Shown: piece after piece, positions 42,238 through 54,670 of the stretch
Layout of the letters: each line of letters begins with the position of its first letter
How positions within the stretch are numbered: position 1 is the first letter of the stretch
NCBI GenBank assembly: GCA_006386115.1
Contig: VFIW01000002.1
Span: forward strand, 682,001-746,000
Direction of reading: 5' to 3'
Length of the DNA stretch: 64,000 nt
Source: Globisporangium splendens
Lineage: Eukaryota > Oomycota > Peronosporomycetes > Pythiales > Pythiaceae
The notes under the pieces: model-generated
The model's database searches: none
Seen by the model: the letters and a program-made list of their open reading frames with translations, nothing else
Told to the model about the DNA's origin: nothing
Position numbers and translations under genes: made by a program

Positions 42238-43710
42238 ATGCCGCGCGAGATCATCACACTGCAGGTGGGGCAGTGCGGCAACCAAGTGGGCGCCGAGTTC
42301 TGGAAGCAGCTGTGCGCGGAGCACGGCATCTCGGCTGACGGCATCGTGCACGACTACGCCACGCAGGGCCACGACCGCAAGGACGTGTTCTTCTACCAGG
42401 CGGACGACGAGCACTACATCCCGCGCGCGCTGCTCATGGACCTCGAGCCGCGCGTGATCAACTCGATCCTGAACTCGGGCTACCGCAACCTGTACAACCC
42501 GGAGAACTTCTTCACATCCAAGGACGGTGGCGGCGCCGGTAACAACTGGGCGTCCGGGTACCACCAGGGCGAGCAGCACCACGACCTGCTCATGGAGATG
42601 ATCGACCGCGAGGCCGACGGCTCGGATTCGCTTGAGGGATTTGTTTTGTGCCACTCGATTGCAGGCGGCACGGGCTCGGGTATGGGCTCGTACTTGCTGG
42701 AGAACCTGAATGACCACTTCCCGAAGAAGCTCATCCAGACGTACTCGGTGTTCCCGAATCAGGCGGATTTCCAGAGCGATGTCGTCGTGCAGCCGTACAA
42801 CTCGATCCTGACGCTCAAGCGGCTCGTACTCAATGCGGACTGCGTCGTCGTCCTCGACAACACGGCGCTGAACCGCATCGCCGTCGATCGTTTGCGCGTC
42901 GAGAACCCGACGGTGTCACAGCTGAACTCGCTCGTGTCGACCGTCATGGCCGCGTCCACGACGACGCTGCGGTACCCCGGGTACATGAACAACGATCTCA
43001 TCGGTCTGGTCGCGTCGCTGATCCCGACGCCGCGGTGTCACTTCCTCATGACGGGCTACACGCCGCTGACGATCGACGCGCAGGTGTCGGCCGTGCGCAA
43101 GACCACGGTGCTGGACGTCATGCGCCGCCTGCTGCAGCCCAAGAACATCATGGTGTCCACGTCCACGAAGAAAGGCTGCTACGTGTCGATCCTCAACATC
43201 ATCCAGGGCGACGTCGACCCGTCGCAGGTGCACAAGTCGCTGCAACGGATCCGCGAGCGCAAACTCGCTCGGTTCATCCCGTGGGGACCCGCGTCCATCC
43301 AGGTCGCGCTCTCGCGCAAGTCGCCGTACGTTGAGACGGCCCACAAAGTCAGCGGTCTCATGCTCGCCAACCACACGAGCATCGGAAGCGTACGTTCTGT
43401 TCTGCTCATGTGTATGTGTATGCATTTGTCAGTTGCTAAGCGTACATGCCTCTTGTGTTCTCCTTGTATGCTATTGTAGCTTTTCCAACGCTCGCTGGTG
43501 CAGTACGACCGCCTGATGAAGCACAAGGCGTTTATCGATAACTACAAGAAGCAGCCGATGTTCGCGGACTCGCTCGAGGAGTTCGACTCCGCGCGCGAGG
43601 TCGTGCAGAGCATGGTCGACGAGTACAAGGCGAGCGAGCGCGCCGACTACGCGACGTGGGGCCAGCAACAGCAGCAGCAAGTGAGTCTTGACGGCGACGT
43701 GCGCATGTAG
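42238..43710 (+). CDS. TUBG: Gamma-tubulin
   Basis: Two exons: 42238-43389 and 43480-43710 (90-bp intron), giving 460 aa. It starts [20 protein letters not shown], the gamma-tubulin N-terminus. The GTP-binding glycine motif [10 protein letters not shown] follows near residue 142, and the gamma-specific insert reads [16 protein letters not shown]. The C-terminal exon ends with a Gln-rich tail ([14 protein letters not shown]). Gamma-tubulin nucleates microtubules in ring complexes at basal bodies and spindle poles. Length and motif order are normal. Tubulin cofactor A lies 14 kb away. Confidence 0.98.
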
Positions 43711-43918
43711 CCACTCTTGATGGTCCATAAATGCGTACGGTGGCCGTGGAAATGCATTATAACACCGCGAAGTTGTTGCAGAAATGGCAACCCACACACA
43801 CAAGAGGAGGAGACCTAGTCTATTTAAACGTTCTGCTGCTTTGTTTGCGCTCAAGTGTCTTTCTCATTTTGCTTGTATATAACGCCGTTATGGCAACGCC
43901 AACAAAAGGGCATCACGG

Positions 43919-44692
43919 TCACGTCAGGACACGCTCGCGGCGCATGACGCGCTCGTCAAACTTGATGAGGAACACGGTCTTGTCGCGCTGGCCGGGCGTG
44001 CCGACCTCGACGGTGTGCGCGGTCACGTTAGCCGTGAAGCCGCTGCTCGTGAGCACGCCGCGGATGATGCCGGCGATGTACGCGGCGCAGTCCAACTGGC
44101 CGAGATCTGGCGGCACCGAGATGAACTTGTTCGTGAGCGGCTCCAGCTCGTGGATCATGTACTCGTCCTCGTTCTCCGTGCTGCGCTCGAGCGCGTCCGC
44201 GGCCTTGCCGAACAGCGCCTTCCAGCACGTGGACACCAGGAACTGCAGCATGTTGATGAGTCGCGTCTCGCGCCGCCCCGACTTCTCGCGGTGGCACAGC
44301 AGCTCGCCGACGCGCACGCCGACGCCAAAGCCCGCATCGTCCAGTCTAGTGAGTGTATGTGTATCACATACGCATTAGTGGAGAGCGGTAGTGCTGTTGG
44401 TTATGGCTACGTGTCATGTACCTGTTCTCTAGGTCGGAGATGTTCTGTACGCGGCCCTGAAAGTACTGCACCATCTCGGAAAACAGGAACGAGAATGCGC
44501 TCAGACTGACCTACAGAAGGAAGAATTAGGTGGTTGTTTTAGTCGCCACACAGCGCGCGATAGGCGCACAGATTGCGTGCGAATATGGCGCATATGCGTG
44601 AGCGTGCGCACCTCATTCTTGCCGCGGCTGAGCGGTCGATCGAGGATGTGGAGCTTCGTGGCAGTGAGCCCCGTGCTGCGTCGTGGCTCCAT
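43919..44692 (-). CDS. TRAPPC5: TRAPP complex subunit 5 (Bet3 family, Trs31)
   Basis: Three exons: 44692-44612, 44510-44422 and 44345-43919, giving 198 aa (human 188). The product starts MEPRRSTGLTATKLHILDRP, with the TRAPPC5-type ILDRPLSRGK motif. SAFSFLFSEMVQYFQGRVQN follows across the first junction, then GFGVGVRVGELL. RETRLINMLQFLVSTCWKAL and the AAYIAGIIRGVL helix complete the Bet3-type alpha/beta fold. TRAPP acts as an exchange factor for Rab1/Ypt1 in ER-Golgi traffic and autophagy; subunit 5 is in the shared core. Confidence 0.93.
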
Positions 44693-45150
44693 TTTGGTTG
44701 TTCCTTCCCTATGTGCTGTTGAAAATGTGACTGATTTCGAACAACACTCGATGCTTTTTGCTTTCAATTCTCACCTGGAAGAGCACTAATTGATATATCA
44801 ATTCGTAGATATTTAGATCGAAAACATGAATTAAATGAGAATTGTTTCTTACATATGACTAAACTGGGTACATAATACGAGATGAAGTACTCATAAATCA
44901 ACGAAATAGTCACCATAATTCGATACATCCAGTGAATGCGGTACACTGTACCCTCCATTGGGGTACACTTCATCACAGCTGAATTTAGCCTTTGCCAAAT
45001 GTGCGCTATAAAAAGCCAAACGCCCATCATGAACTTCATGAGCGAGTTGGCAACCAAGATGCGTCGTCGTGAGCGCTCCATAAGACAAGCCACCTGCGTA
45101 AACACCGTCGTCTATAGAGCGCGTGTGCGCATGCATCTTCTAATCCAGCG
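44693..45150. other. Intergenic region, 460 bp
   Basis: Divergent between TRAPPC5 and the kelch/TM gene. AT-rich around 44780-44940. Contains a good TATA box (45007-45014). Confidence 0.4.
45007..45014 (+). promoter_or_regulatory. TATA box of the kelch/TM gene
   Basis: TATAAAAA, preceded by GCGC, about 140 bp upstream of the ATG at 45151. One of few clear TATA elements in the window. Confidence 0.55.
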
Positions 45151-48017
45151 ATGCGTGCTGCTTCCGTCGTGTGCGCGACAGCCATTGCAACAGTCATTTT
45201 CGTGTTTCCCAGCGGCACTTTGGCCGCGAATTGGCGCAAGTGAGCGGCACGCGCCACACGAACGCTGTGGTGCTCGAACCCACACCGTGGACCAAGCGCC
45301 ACGGCCACGCGGCCGCATCGCTCGACTTCAGCGACGCGTACATGCGCGAAACGGGCCAGAAGGCGCGCATGTTCGTCATCGGTGGCGACTCGAACGTCCA
45401 GGGCAAGCAGAATCTGCACGCGTACCCCGGCGGCGGCACGCTCGAGAACGACGCGTGGGCGACCACGGGTATCCAATGGGACGTCGAGACCAACATCCTC
45501 AAGACCACCAAGTGGGGCGACCCGCTGCCGCAGATTATCGCCAACATCACGTGGCTGCAGACGAACGCCGGCAAGCGGCCGCCGCGCGGCGTCACGTACC
45601 GCGACTGGATCGTGTGCACCGCTGCGGCCTGGGCCGTGGCTCCAATTACAGGGTGTGAGGACGCGTCCAAGCCTCCGGGTGCATACTTGTCCGACAATAT
45701 GTTCTCCCCGCGCCGCAATTTCGTCGCGACGAGCTATGACAACCAGTTGTACGTTCTCAGCGGCCGCGCGCGCGAGCATTTCCCCGTCCCAGAAGACCAA
45801 TTGCGCGGCGGGTTGCACACGATCGGACCGCGGAATGCGCGCTGGCGCGAGTTCGCGGTGCTGAAGAACGATGTGTGGCGCAGCAGCGACGCCGGTGCGT
45901 CTTGGAAGCTCGTGACGCCCGGATGCGTGATGCCGCAAGCCGACCTCGTCCACAAAGCCGGCGCGAGCATGTTCCAGTGCGAGACCGACGATCAATGCGA
46001 GGGTGACAGCTCGTGTAAGTTCGATCCCGTCACGAGCGCGGGCTTTTGCGTGTGCAACATGTGGTCGCCGCGCGAGTTCCACGCCGTCGCGATCCATGAG
46101 AACGCGTTCTATCTGTCCGGTGGGTACGCGCTCGTGCAACTCGACAACTGTGGTGTGGAGGGGAATGCGCGGAAACACCCATCGGGCGAAGAGTTTGCAT
46201 GTAGCGGTGGCTACCGAGCGTACATGAATGACATGTGGACGTCCGCAGATGGTGGACGCACGTGGACATCTCTGACGCTGCATGCCGAGTTTGCGCCCCG
46301 TGGCGAACACGCGATGGTGTCGTTTAAGTCGATGTTGCACCTCTTTGGTGGACGTACAGGTGACGCACGCGACGATAACAAGCGCAGTCTGCTCAATGAT
46401 GTCTGGTTGGGTTCGAATGGATCGCTGTGGACCCAAGTTGTCGACACTGCGCCGTGATCGAGCCGATCCAAGTGCGTCGTTGCCGTGCTACCTGGGTCCA
46501 CGGATATCGCCTCGGGCGACGACATGGACGAGGAGCGCACGCTCGACGACGTGTGGACCTGGAAAGGCAACACCACAAACTGGATCCAGGATTTCGGGAA
46601 CGGCACTGCCGCAGCCGATTACATGACGCCACTGAGTAGTGTGAGTTACCTTCGCGGCATGAAAGACGACGATGTCGTGGCGCTGGAAGCCGCCGGCATC
46701 TCGACGATCACGGATCTCGCGACGAGCGTCTCGTTCGACCTCACGATCGCGTTGCGCGAGATCATGCCGATCTGCGACTACATTGCGCTGGCCAAGCAAG
46801 TCGTGGCCACATGCTCCGTGAGCGCCGACGTCTACGAGGGGCAGGAGTACGCGAACCAGCAAGTGATCCAGGGTGAGAATGGCGACGCGAACGCCGACAA
46901 AGCTGTGGCTACAGAGACCGAGTGGGATGGATGTGCACGCGTGGACGCCATGGTGCTGGATAGAGTGACAAAGCGGAAGAAATGGCCCGACGTCAAGGGC
47001 ATCGACCAGGTCCAGATCCTGTGCGACGTGTTTGACGACGCTCAGGAGAGCATATGCAGATGGACGCCTCCGCAGCACACGGACCATGCCGGCACGGTGC
47101 TCCAGCGCAAGGTGTTTGTCTTCGGCGGCCTCACGATCCCTGATTACTTTGAGAATGACGTCTGGTACCGCGACAAGTGGCGGCCAAAGGCGCAATTCAC
47201 GCTCGTGCCGCCCACGAAGAGCTCTGGAACCGTGTTCGAGTTTGAGAGCGACAAGCTCGGGTGCATCTTTGAGTACCACGTGATGAACATGGTCGAGATG
47301 CTCGTCGTGCGTAATTGGACACGAACTCTGGGCCGAGTTGATTTCCTCAGTTGGCTCGACGGCGGCAAGTACCGCTTCCGCGTGCGCGCGCTCAACCCGG
47401 CGGGCAATGTCGACTCCGAGTTTGAGCTCGGCCGCAGCGAGTACATCTGGATCTACGCGCCGAAGCTGCCGTGGGCATTGATCATCGGCGTCTCGAGCGC
47501 CGTACTCGTGCTCCTTATCGGCTTCTTCATGGAGTGGCGCAAGCGTGCGGCCATGGAACGGTATGCAATGAAGCGCATGCGGCGCAAGCTCAAGGACAAG
47601 AAATCCCAGGAAGGTGATGCGAACTGGCGCGAGACGTACGATAACGCAAAGGACGCTGACGCCAAGGAGAAGAAGAAGAAGAAGAAGAAAGGCAAGGTCG
47701 TCGAGGTCAAGTCTAGTTCAGCGGCAGTCGTTGCCGGCAAGAAAGTCAAGAAGACGAAGGACGGTGCTACCAAGAAAGAGAAGAAAGCCAAGGACGGCAG
47801 CAACATTGCGAAAAAGAAAGACAAGGACAAGAAGAGTGCGGAATCGTCCAAAAAGGACGAGACTTCGGCTGACGCAAAGAAGAAGAAAGCCACCAAGGAC
47901 TCCAAGAAGGGCAAGAAAGAACCGAAGAAGGAGAAGAAGAGAGACACGAAGGCAAAGGAGAGCAGCAAAGCGAAGAAAGACGCGAAGGACGCCAAGACCA
48001 AGAAGAAGAAAAACTGA
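45151..48017 (+). CDS. Kelch-like, single-pass membrane protein with Lys-rich tail; frame damaged
   Basis: The ATG at 45151 opens a signal peptide (MRAASVVCATAIATVIFVFP), whose frame ends at a TGA after 30 codons. Homology continues in another frame from about 45240 (SGTRHTNAVVLEPTPWTKRH), needing one extra base. That frame meets TGA at 46455-46457 and then stays open, in the same frame, to 48017. Before the stop come kelch-type repeats (MFVIGGDSN, LYVLSGRAR, FYLSGGYALV, MLHLFGGRTG) and an EGF-like Cys cluster. After it come another kelch blade (DDVWTWKGN), a helix-hairpin motif, one membrane helix (LPWALIIGVSSAVLVLLIGF) and about 150 residues of KKK-rich tail. The joined protein would be about 955 aa: a surface kelch receptor-like protein, or its recent pseudogene. 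Confidence 0.7.
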
Positions 48018-48418
48018 GGTCAAGTATAAACTGTTTGACCATATCCTCTTTTCGATGCCCCCACTGACGTCATGTGAAAAGCTACTGTGTCTCTGACATG
48101 CCCCGCACAGACCTCTTCCCTCCCATGGAAAACGAAAGAGACGACGCGATTTTCAGTGTCATTTTCAGAGGTTCTCCCTTCGTTCGCACCACTCATGGAC
48201 AAAGTGAGGCAGCACTGCATCACCTTTCTCTCAGCTGTGCTTCAACATTAGGCATTCTTAATCTGCATTTATCCTCTTTTGTCATTTACTCACTATCCGT
48301 AAATACGATTTGTCCGTAAAAAAAACTCGATGCTTTTTTACGAGCAGCTCAATTGATGCCAACAACACCGCCCATATTGCTGCGCAGTGCAATAGCCGAC
48401 TTGAGGCGTCGACAAAGC
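48018..48418. promoter_or_regulatory. RPB7 upstream region
   Basis: 400 bp following the kelch/TM stop and holding the RPB7 promoter. AT-rich near 48250-48330. No gene seen. Confidence 0.35.
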
Positions 48419-49048
48419 ATGTTCTTCCTCAAGCAGCTTTCGCGCGACCTGCTGCTGCACCCGATGCATTTCGGCCCGAAGCTGCACGACATCATCCGCC
48501 TGCGGCTCATCGAGGAGGTGGAGGGCACGTCCATGGGCAAGTATGGCTACGTCATCACGGTCACCGAGGTGCGCGACGAGGACATCGGCAAGGGGGTGAT
48601 CCAGGACAACTCGGGCTTTGTCTGTTTCAACATCCGCTACCGCGCGATCCTGTTCCGCCCGTTCAAGAACCAGGTGTTGGACGCCGTTGTGACTGTCGTC
48701 AACCAGTTGGGCTTCTTCGCCGACGTCGGCCCGCTCCAGGTGTTCGTGTCGCGCCACGCGATGCCCACGGACCTCAACAACGGCTACGACCACGAGAACA
48801 ACGCGTGGATCTCGGACGACCGCGAGGTCGAGATCCGCAAGGGCTGCGGCGTGCGTCTCAAGATCATGGGCGTCAGTGTCGACGTCACGGAGATTGTACG
48901 TGCATACGGGCTTTGTGTTGCATTATGGGAAGCGGGGTTGTGTTTATTTAATGGTGTTGTTGTGTGTGTCTGGCTGGTGCTGCTGCAGAACGCGATTGGG
49001 ACGATTAAGGATGATTATTTAGGACTGATTTCCTCCGAGAACTTTTAA
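48419..49048 (+). CDS. RPB7: RNA polymerase II subunit RPB7
   Basis: Two exons: 48419-48895 and 48989-49048 (93-bp intron), giving 178 aa. It starts MFFLKQLSRDLLLHPMHFGP (human [20 protein letters not shown]). Motifs follow: EEVEGTSMGKYGYVITVTEV, YRAILFRPFKNQVLDAVV, GFFADVGPLQVFVSRHAMP and C-terminal AIGTIKDDYLGLIS. It forms the Rpb4/7 stalk of Pol II with its N-terminal tip and S1-like OB domain, and helps initiation and RNA exit. The 19-residue second exon holds the conserved GxIxDDYLGL end. Confidence 0.96.
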   Translation: MFFLKQLSRDLLLHPMHFGPKLHDIIRLRLIEEVEGTSMGKYGYVITVTEVRDEDIGKGVIQDNSGFVCFNIRYRAILFRPFKNQVLDAVVTVVNQLGFFADVGPLQVFVSRHAMPTDLNNGYDHENNAWISDDREVEIRKGCGVRLKIMGVSVDVTEIVRAYGLCVALWEAGLCLFNGVVVCVWLVLLQNAIGTIKDDYLGLISSENF

Positions 49049-49535
49049 GCAAAGCTGAGCACGAGCTGATGGAGGAGAGCTGATGAACTCACAAGCTGAA
49101 TGAAAGTACGACGTGGCTGCTATTGGCGCCCTTAGCGGAGAAGCAAATAAATAAATAAATAAAAAGTGCACGTCTTGCGAAAGCGAGGTGACAACAGCAA
49201 TGGTATCTACGCTCTTACTTTTATGAGCATCCGTCGAGCATGGGCAACGCACGGCATTTGGATGAACACACTCGGACATGGAGTCTGCTTCAGTTGTTAA
49301 GTTCGCACGTTTGCATTTGTGTGTTATTTTGTCAATCAACGAGAGGTACGCACGTACTTAACGAACCCTCTCACCACAATTTTTGCGACCTGCGAAAAAA
49401 ACTCTCCATGCGGTTAGAATCCACGATGCAGAAAAGAAGGAAGGAGCGTCTGACGCGTGATCCGTTGGACATTTTCCCCATCACACCACGCGTGCAATTA
49501 GCCTCTGTTCGCACTATCCATTTACTGAAGTAGCG
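49049..49535. other. Intergenic region, 490 bp
   Basis: Includes the TAAATAAATAAATAAA tract at 49146-49161 downstream of RPB7, a possible polyadenylation region. No gene seen. Confidence 0.35.
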
Positions 49536-51047
49536 ATGGACGCGCGCCATGCCGAAGCCGTCGTCACGCAGCTCCTGCGCGTGCATTTGGGTCTCAACGA
49601 CGACGAGAATGACGAATATGCCACAAATCACGACGAGCATGAACCACAACAACCCATCACGCCCGACAACGTACGCAGCTTCCGCGAGCTGTTCATGCTG
49701 CCATTCGCGCACTCGCTGCAGGGGAAGCGCGAGCTACTGCGCGCCGCCGAGAGCACGGGAAGCACGGGCGTGATCATGGACGTGCTGCTCTTCCTCTCGC
49801 AGACCATGGCGCCGAGCGTGTTCACGACGGAGCTCGTCAAGACGCCGCTGGCACTTAGTCAGTGGATCCACTACATGTCGGAGAAGTGCGTCGTTGATAA
49901 TGAGAATGTGTCGCTGCAGGCGCTGCACGGCATTCTGGAGCTCTACTCGGTCACAAAACGGTTCGACGACCTCGCGACGCTGTTGTCGTCGCTTGTGTTT
50001 AAGGAGCGGCGCATCGAGAACTCGCTCCGCGTGGCAGTTGAAGTCGCGAGTATCGCGAGGCATTACCGCCATCGATTCCCCGCGTGGATCCTTGAGCTCA
50101 TCAACGAGCACATTGCGCTCAGCGAGGTGCAGATCGCGACGGAGCGACGCGATGCGTACACAGCGCCCGACGTGTGCATCAAGGACGGATACATGGACAA
50201 ACGCGCGCGCGGCGTCGCAGGCATTCAGGCGAATTGGCGCATGCGGTACTTCCAACTGGACGCGAACGAGCTGTCGTACTCCAAGCACGACGCCGATCGC
50301 CTCGCGACGTCCAAGAACCCGTTCCTGGACAAGCGCAAGAAGGGCAGCGTGACGCTCACGCAGGGACTCAGTGTCACGCCATTGGACTACGTCGGCAAGC
50401 TCTCGAAGCGTCCCTGCTGCATCCAAATCGGCGAGGGCCATCACGCGCTCATCATTGACCCGTGCACGCCCGTCGTGCAGCAGGAGTGGATGGCAGCGAT
50501 CGCGGCGAACATCAAGCGACTGGAGATGGATCCGAAGTGGCGGCAGTTCCCACGGCGCTGCGTGCACCGCATGACCCAGGCCGAGTTCTTGCGGTACTGT
50601 ATGCTCTACCACAGCAATCACAGCGGCGGCGATCCGTCGGTGCACCCGCAGGCGCTGCGCGAACGGTTCCAGATCGACGAGAAGCGCTACTACTACAGTC
50701 TGCTGCAGACGCTGGCGCTGCTTGGCGACTGGGACCAGTTTGAGGCGCACACGCGGCCATCCAAGACAGGCATCTCGGTGTTCTCGATGTCCAACGGTAG
50801 CAGCAAGTACACGTCGAGCAACTTTGACCCCAGCTGCATCGGTTACGGCGCGATCCTGGACGTCGCACTGCTCGGCAAGGCGCCGGGAAACCTCGTGGTG
50901 AACTTTGAGGCCATGCTGCAGAAGCACGAGGCGAAGAACGCCGCGAAGCCCGCGTGGAGCTGCCGCACGAACGGCGACGAGAGCGCGTCGCTCTCGATCC
51001 GCATCAGTATCCCCGAGAGCATTCGCGCCGAGGCTTTGGGCTACTAA
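49536..51047 (+). CDS. PH-domain protein, function unknown
   Basis: A single exon of 503 aa. Residues 1-200 are helical and acidic, without a recognised domain. A PH domain lies at about 210-330: IKDGYMDKRARG, then NWRMRYFQLDANELSYSK with the conserved strand pattern, ending VVQQEWMAAIAANIKRLE with the conserved Trp. The C-terminal 170 residues (about 335-503) include RFQIDEKRYYYSLLQTLALL and a low-similarity beta-rich stretch I do not recognise. PH domains bind phosphoinositides or proteins. No GAP or GEF signature is visible, so the partner is unknown. Confidence 0.82.
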   Translation: MDARHAEAVVTQLLRVHLGLNDDENDEYATNHDEHEPQQPITPDNVRSFRELFMLPFAHSLQGKRELLRAAESTGSTGVIMDVLLFLSQTMAPSVFTTELVKTPLALSQWIHYMSEKCVVDNENVSLQALHGILELYSVTKRFDDLATLLSSLVFKERRIENSLRVAVEVASIARHYRHRFPAWILELINEHIALSEVQIATERRDAYTAPDVCIKDGYMDKRARGVAGIQANWRMRYFQLDANELSYSKHDADRLATSKNPFLDKRKKGSVTLTQGLSVTPLDYVGKLSKRPCCIQIGEGHHALIIDPCTPVVQQEWMAAIAANIKRLEMDPKWRQFPRRCVHRMTQAEFLRYCMLYHSNHSGGDPSVHPQALRERFQIDEKRYYYSLLQTLALLGDWDQFEAHTRPSKTGISVFSMSNGSSKYTSSNFDPSCIGYGAILDVALLGKAPGNLVVNFEAMLQKHEAKNAAKPAWSCRTNGDESASLSIRISIPESIRAEALGY

Positions 51048-53141
<2,094 letters not shown>

Positions 53142-54670
53142 GAAGCCTAGGCTTCGAGAGAGGGAAAGCGACTCTGTGAGCGTTGCTTCTACAGAGCGAC
53201 GCGAAAGCTCAGGCAACTTGACCCAGTCAGTCATGAACTAGAAGAGAGAAAGAAATGCAAGGGACGGTTGACAAGCGAGAGCAGAAATGGAACCGTGGTT
53301 GAAGAAACCAATCACCACGCTCTGGATCTCCTCATCGTGTAAATGCAAAAACAATACACAACCGCTTTTACTTTTCTTCATCGGTCGATTTGTTCTCGTG
53401 CATGTCTGTCTGTGTCAGGGAAGGTAGAGAAAGAAAGAGAGAGAGCAGATCGAGTGCATAGCGCAAAGCATGGAAAGGAAGGTGCAAGCGTGCTTGTGAG
53501 CTAGCTGTTCAACCAGCTTGTTTGATGTGCAAGACGCGAATGAAGGGCAAACCGCAGAAAACGACACTGAGAACCGCATCCTCTCTCTCTCGCTTTCCGT
53601 GGAAGGAAATGGGTCCGTGTGTGCGGGGCAAAGTGAACGCATTGAACGCATTGTGTGAAGGGAGAGGCAATTGAGCAGCCTTTCTGCATGAAGCAGCGCA
53701 GCGCGTTGTCCAGCCATTCGTGGTGACGAAGCAAGTGGATGCGGTCCTTATGGTGTGTGTGCGTCCACCAAGATGCGTGTTCGAGTGAATGTAGATGAAC
53801 TTGAAGCTAGAAAGAGCTCATTTCCAAAACCTGGTGCATTATTTGATAACACGGTAGATTGCAAACAAAGCAAATGGGTGTTGCAGTTTCTGAGACATGG
53901 CAGCTTTCACCTTTATTTCTGCAAGTTGGTGAAAATATCACCCTGCTCTGATACAAGAAAAAAGAATGTACCCACTGTCGTCTGTTTCTTTTTAGAAGGA
54001 GCAATGCGATGTTAAACAGACTGACATGGGACTTTGGCCAAAGCTCGTGCTCTCTCTCTCTATCTATCTCTCTGCCAGTGGGCTGCGCTCACTCACTCTG
54101 CGTTGCTTGCGACCATCACGCTCATCCGATCCCCTCAAACTGAGTCTCCATATCAGCAGAAAATAGTTGGTTGTGGACGCGCCGGCGGTGATAATGGCAC
54201 ACGAGAATGCGTGTCAGTCTCATCTTGCGATGCTCACATCACTAATCAATTGTGTCTCCATTCTCTCCTTTCTTTCTTTTCTTCTTTCTCTGGGCTCTTC
54301 TCCCTCTTTTTTTTGGCGCGAAAGCCCCCATCTCCTCTCAGAGCCCAACGAAGCCAACTGCATGGTCCTACCCTTCCGCCATCACCACCACGCTCTCACT
54401 CTTCTTTCTCTCTATTACTCCTTCATTTTCGAACTATTCTTCTGTGTAGTACACGTCCTTCGTGTGTGTCCATTGTCCGGTGTCTGGCTTTGTCGCGTAT
54501 TCGTGTGTCCGTTTTGTGTATCTGTCCGTCGGTTGACGCAGCAAGTCCAGTGTCGCTCTCTCTCCATTTCTGTCCACCTGCGCGGCACTTTGCTGCTGCG
54601 AGTGTGAGAACAGGACCCGGAGGACTAAGAACGGGGGTCTTTGTCCTTATACATCAAGTTGTCTGCAAGC
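53142..54670. other. Intergenic region, 1.5 kb
   Basis: Purine-rich (AGAGAGAAAG) near 53230-53445 and pyrimidine-rich (CTTTCTTTTC) around 54050-54460, the likely leader of the ankyrin gene. ORFs are low-complexity. No gene recognised. Confidence 0.35.

Noticed and set aside
45036..46436. 466-aa open frame opposite the kelch gene, with no stop
   Set aside because: Antisense shadow. The plus-strand kelch repeats are recognisable and the antisense protein is not.
24230..48017. Reassigned stop codons as an explanation for in-frame TAA, TAG and TGA
   Set aside because: All three stops occur inside disrupted genes, yet normal genes in the window end at the same codons (TAA, TAG, TGA) right after their conserved C-termini. 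The standard code holds.
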